A stretch of 64,000 bases of DNA from Polyodon spathula. Lineage: Eukaryota; Chordata; Actinopteri; Acipenseriformes; Polyodontidae. Each line of letters starts with the position of its first letter. Position 1 is the stretch's first letter. The notes beneath the pieces were generated by a model. It was not told the DNA's origin. It saw nothing but the letters and a program-made list of their open reading frames with translations, and made no database searches. This document shows, piece after piece, positions 63,152-64,000 of the stretch. Position numbers and translations under genes: made by a program. The stretch covers positions 78,220,118-78,284,117 of the forward strand of contig NC_054537.1 in assembly GCF_017654505.1 (NCBI RefSeq). The letters run 5' to 3'.

Positions 63152-63159
63152 ATGTAGCA
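63152..63159 (+). promoter_or_regulatory. Candidate miR-221/222 target site (8-mer), second copy
   Basis: A second exact ATGTAGCA lies about 1.6 kb after the TRPS1 stop, immediately before a T-run. Use of the site needs the 3' UTR to extend at least this far. Confidence 0.4.
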
Positions 63160-63825
63160 ATTTTTTTTAAATGTTTATTATTTCAGAATTAAGAGGCATT
63201 TTGGTTGCAGTATGAGGCTGACAGGAAGGAGGTTTTGACAGTTCAACCAAGTACGTTTACAACCAGGTTTCCGCTAGAAATAAAACATCTGTCGTTGTAG
63301 TTAGGAAAATAACAATGGTTTAAAACCTTATTAATACCATAAGTGCTGTTTGTACCACAGATACATTTTCTTGTAATAAACGTTTGCATTTCATAGGATC
63401 AGTTATATGTATTCCACAAGAATAGCATGTAAATGCTTGCACTTCAAATAATTCTAACTGCAGAGGAAAATATTAATATATAATTAGCATGCTACCTACA
63501 GGTACTGCAATATAATTAGCCAAGGTGTTTATAAATATTTTAAACAAAATATCTTGATGCTCAGAAATACAGTGGATAAATGCAGGTCTGAAATATGTTT
63601 ACCAGTGTAATGCTTAAGTAAAAATAACATGAGGCATACATATGTATTTCTTTGCCCTGATGTTTACTGATGTAACTTTTTTGCCTTCCCAGCCCATTGA
63701 AGATGTTTTAGGTTCTCATAATTCATGTTCATTTCTGCTGACTTTTAAATATTCTATTGTTGTTTTTTTTTTCCTTCATACAAACCCTATTTTAGTCAGC
63801 AAGGATGTCTGTTACATCTAAAACT

Positions 63826-63827
<2 letters not shown>

Positions 63828-63878
<51 letters not shown>
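63828..63878. repeat. (AAT)n microsatellite
   Basis: About seventeen units, followed by an A-run and then a T-run that could pair with each other. Confidence 0.95.
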
Positions 63879-63879
<1 letters not shown>

Positions 63880-64000
63880 GAAAAAAAAAAAGGTGTTTTT
63901 TTTTTTTTTTTAACCATAAGTTCCAAGTCCTTTATTTACACCACATTATTTACCTTAGGGTCAAATGTCAGAGTACCTGGATAACAAACAACCTTCCTGT

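Larger units (their letters stand above)
61559..64000 (+). other. trps1: TRPS1 3' UTR and possible downstream flank
   Basis: The sequence after the stop is AT-rich and has no convincing coding frame. Human TRPS1 has a multi-kilobase 3' UTR, so much of this is probably transcribed. Candidate AATAAA signals lie at 61713-61718, 62842-62847 and 63375-63380; one also overlaps the stop codon (61555-61560) and is unlikely to be used. The true end cannot be set from sequence alone. The stretch ends in an (AAT)n tract and poly-T. Confidence 0.6.

Overview
The window is vertebrate genomic DNA, AT-rich and dense in simple repeats. It holds the 3' end of one recognisable gene, TRPS1 (GATA/Ikaros-type zinc-finger transcriptional repressor), on the + strand. 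Two coding exons are visible. A 123-bp exon (53823-53945) encodes the GATA zinc finger, and the terminal exon (60515-61558) encodes 347 residues that end in the two Ikaros-type C2H2 fingers. Together they give the last 388 residues, which matches the C-terminal part of the roughly 1,280-residue human protein. Everything before 53823 is one very large intron, 53946-60514 is the last intron, and the sequence after 61558 is 3' UTR and possibly flank.

The source is probably a fish or another non-amniote vertebrate. The protein is close to tetrapod TRPS1, but the introns carry a DIRS-like tyrosine-recombinase retrotransposon, Tc1 elements with long inverted repeats, piggyBac-, hAT-, Harbinger- and Tigger-type relics, and 3' ends of retroelements common in fish. 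A slowly evolving ray-finned fish such as a sturgeon or paddlefish would fit, but the sequence alone does not settle the species.

Layout. 1-17 kb: plain intron with a near-identical 351-bp repeat pair (2231-2581, 3474-3824) and a solo LTR with 5-bp target duplications (10887-11451). 17-28 kb: (TG)n(TA)n tract, a 1.4-kb piggyBac-like element (19483-20875), a Tc1 relic broken at a TTAA by a piggyBac-type end (23418-24351), and a 593-bp foldback hairpin (27272-27864). 31-33 kb: a complete but dead Tc1-like transposon. 34.4-36.9 kb: a hAT-like element with an 8-bp target duplication. 40-47 kb: Harbinger, Tc1, hAT, Tigger and piggyBac relics. 49-53.5 kb: two small MITE-like elements. The last intron holds a complete piggyBac-type MITE (55422-56219) and a degenerate DIRS-like element (about 56390-59380), into which a second solo LTR of the same family as the 10.9-kb copy has inserted (58089-58718).

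No second host gene, tRNA, rRNA or CRISPR array was recognised. Most of the intron is unremarkable. The main points of interest are the nested transposons, with exact target-site evidence, the long foldback, substitutions beside two SUMO acceptor lysines in TRPS1, and two 8-mer miR-221/222 sites in its 3' UTR.
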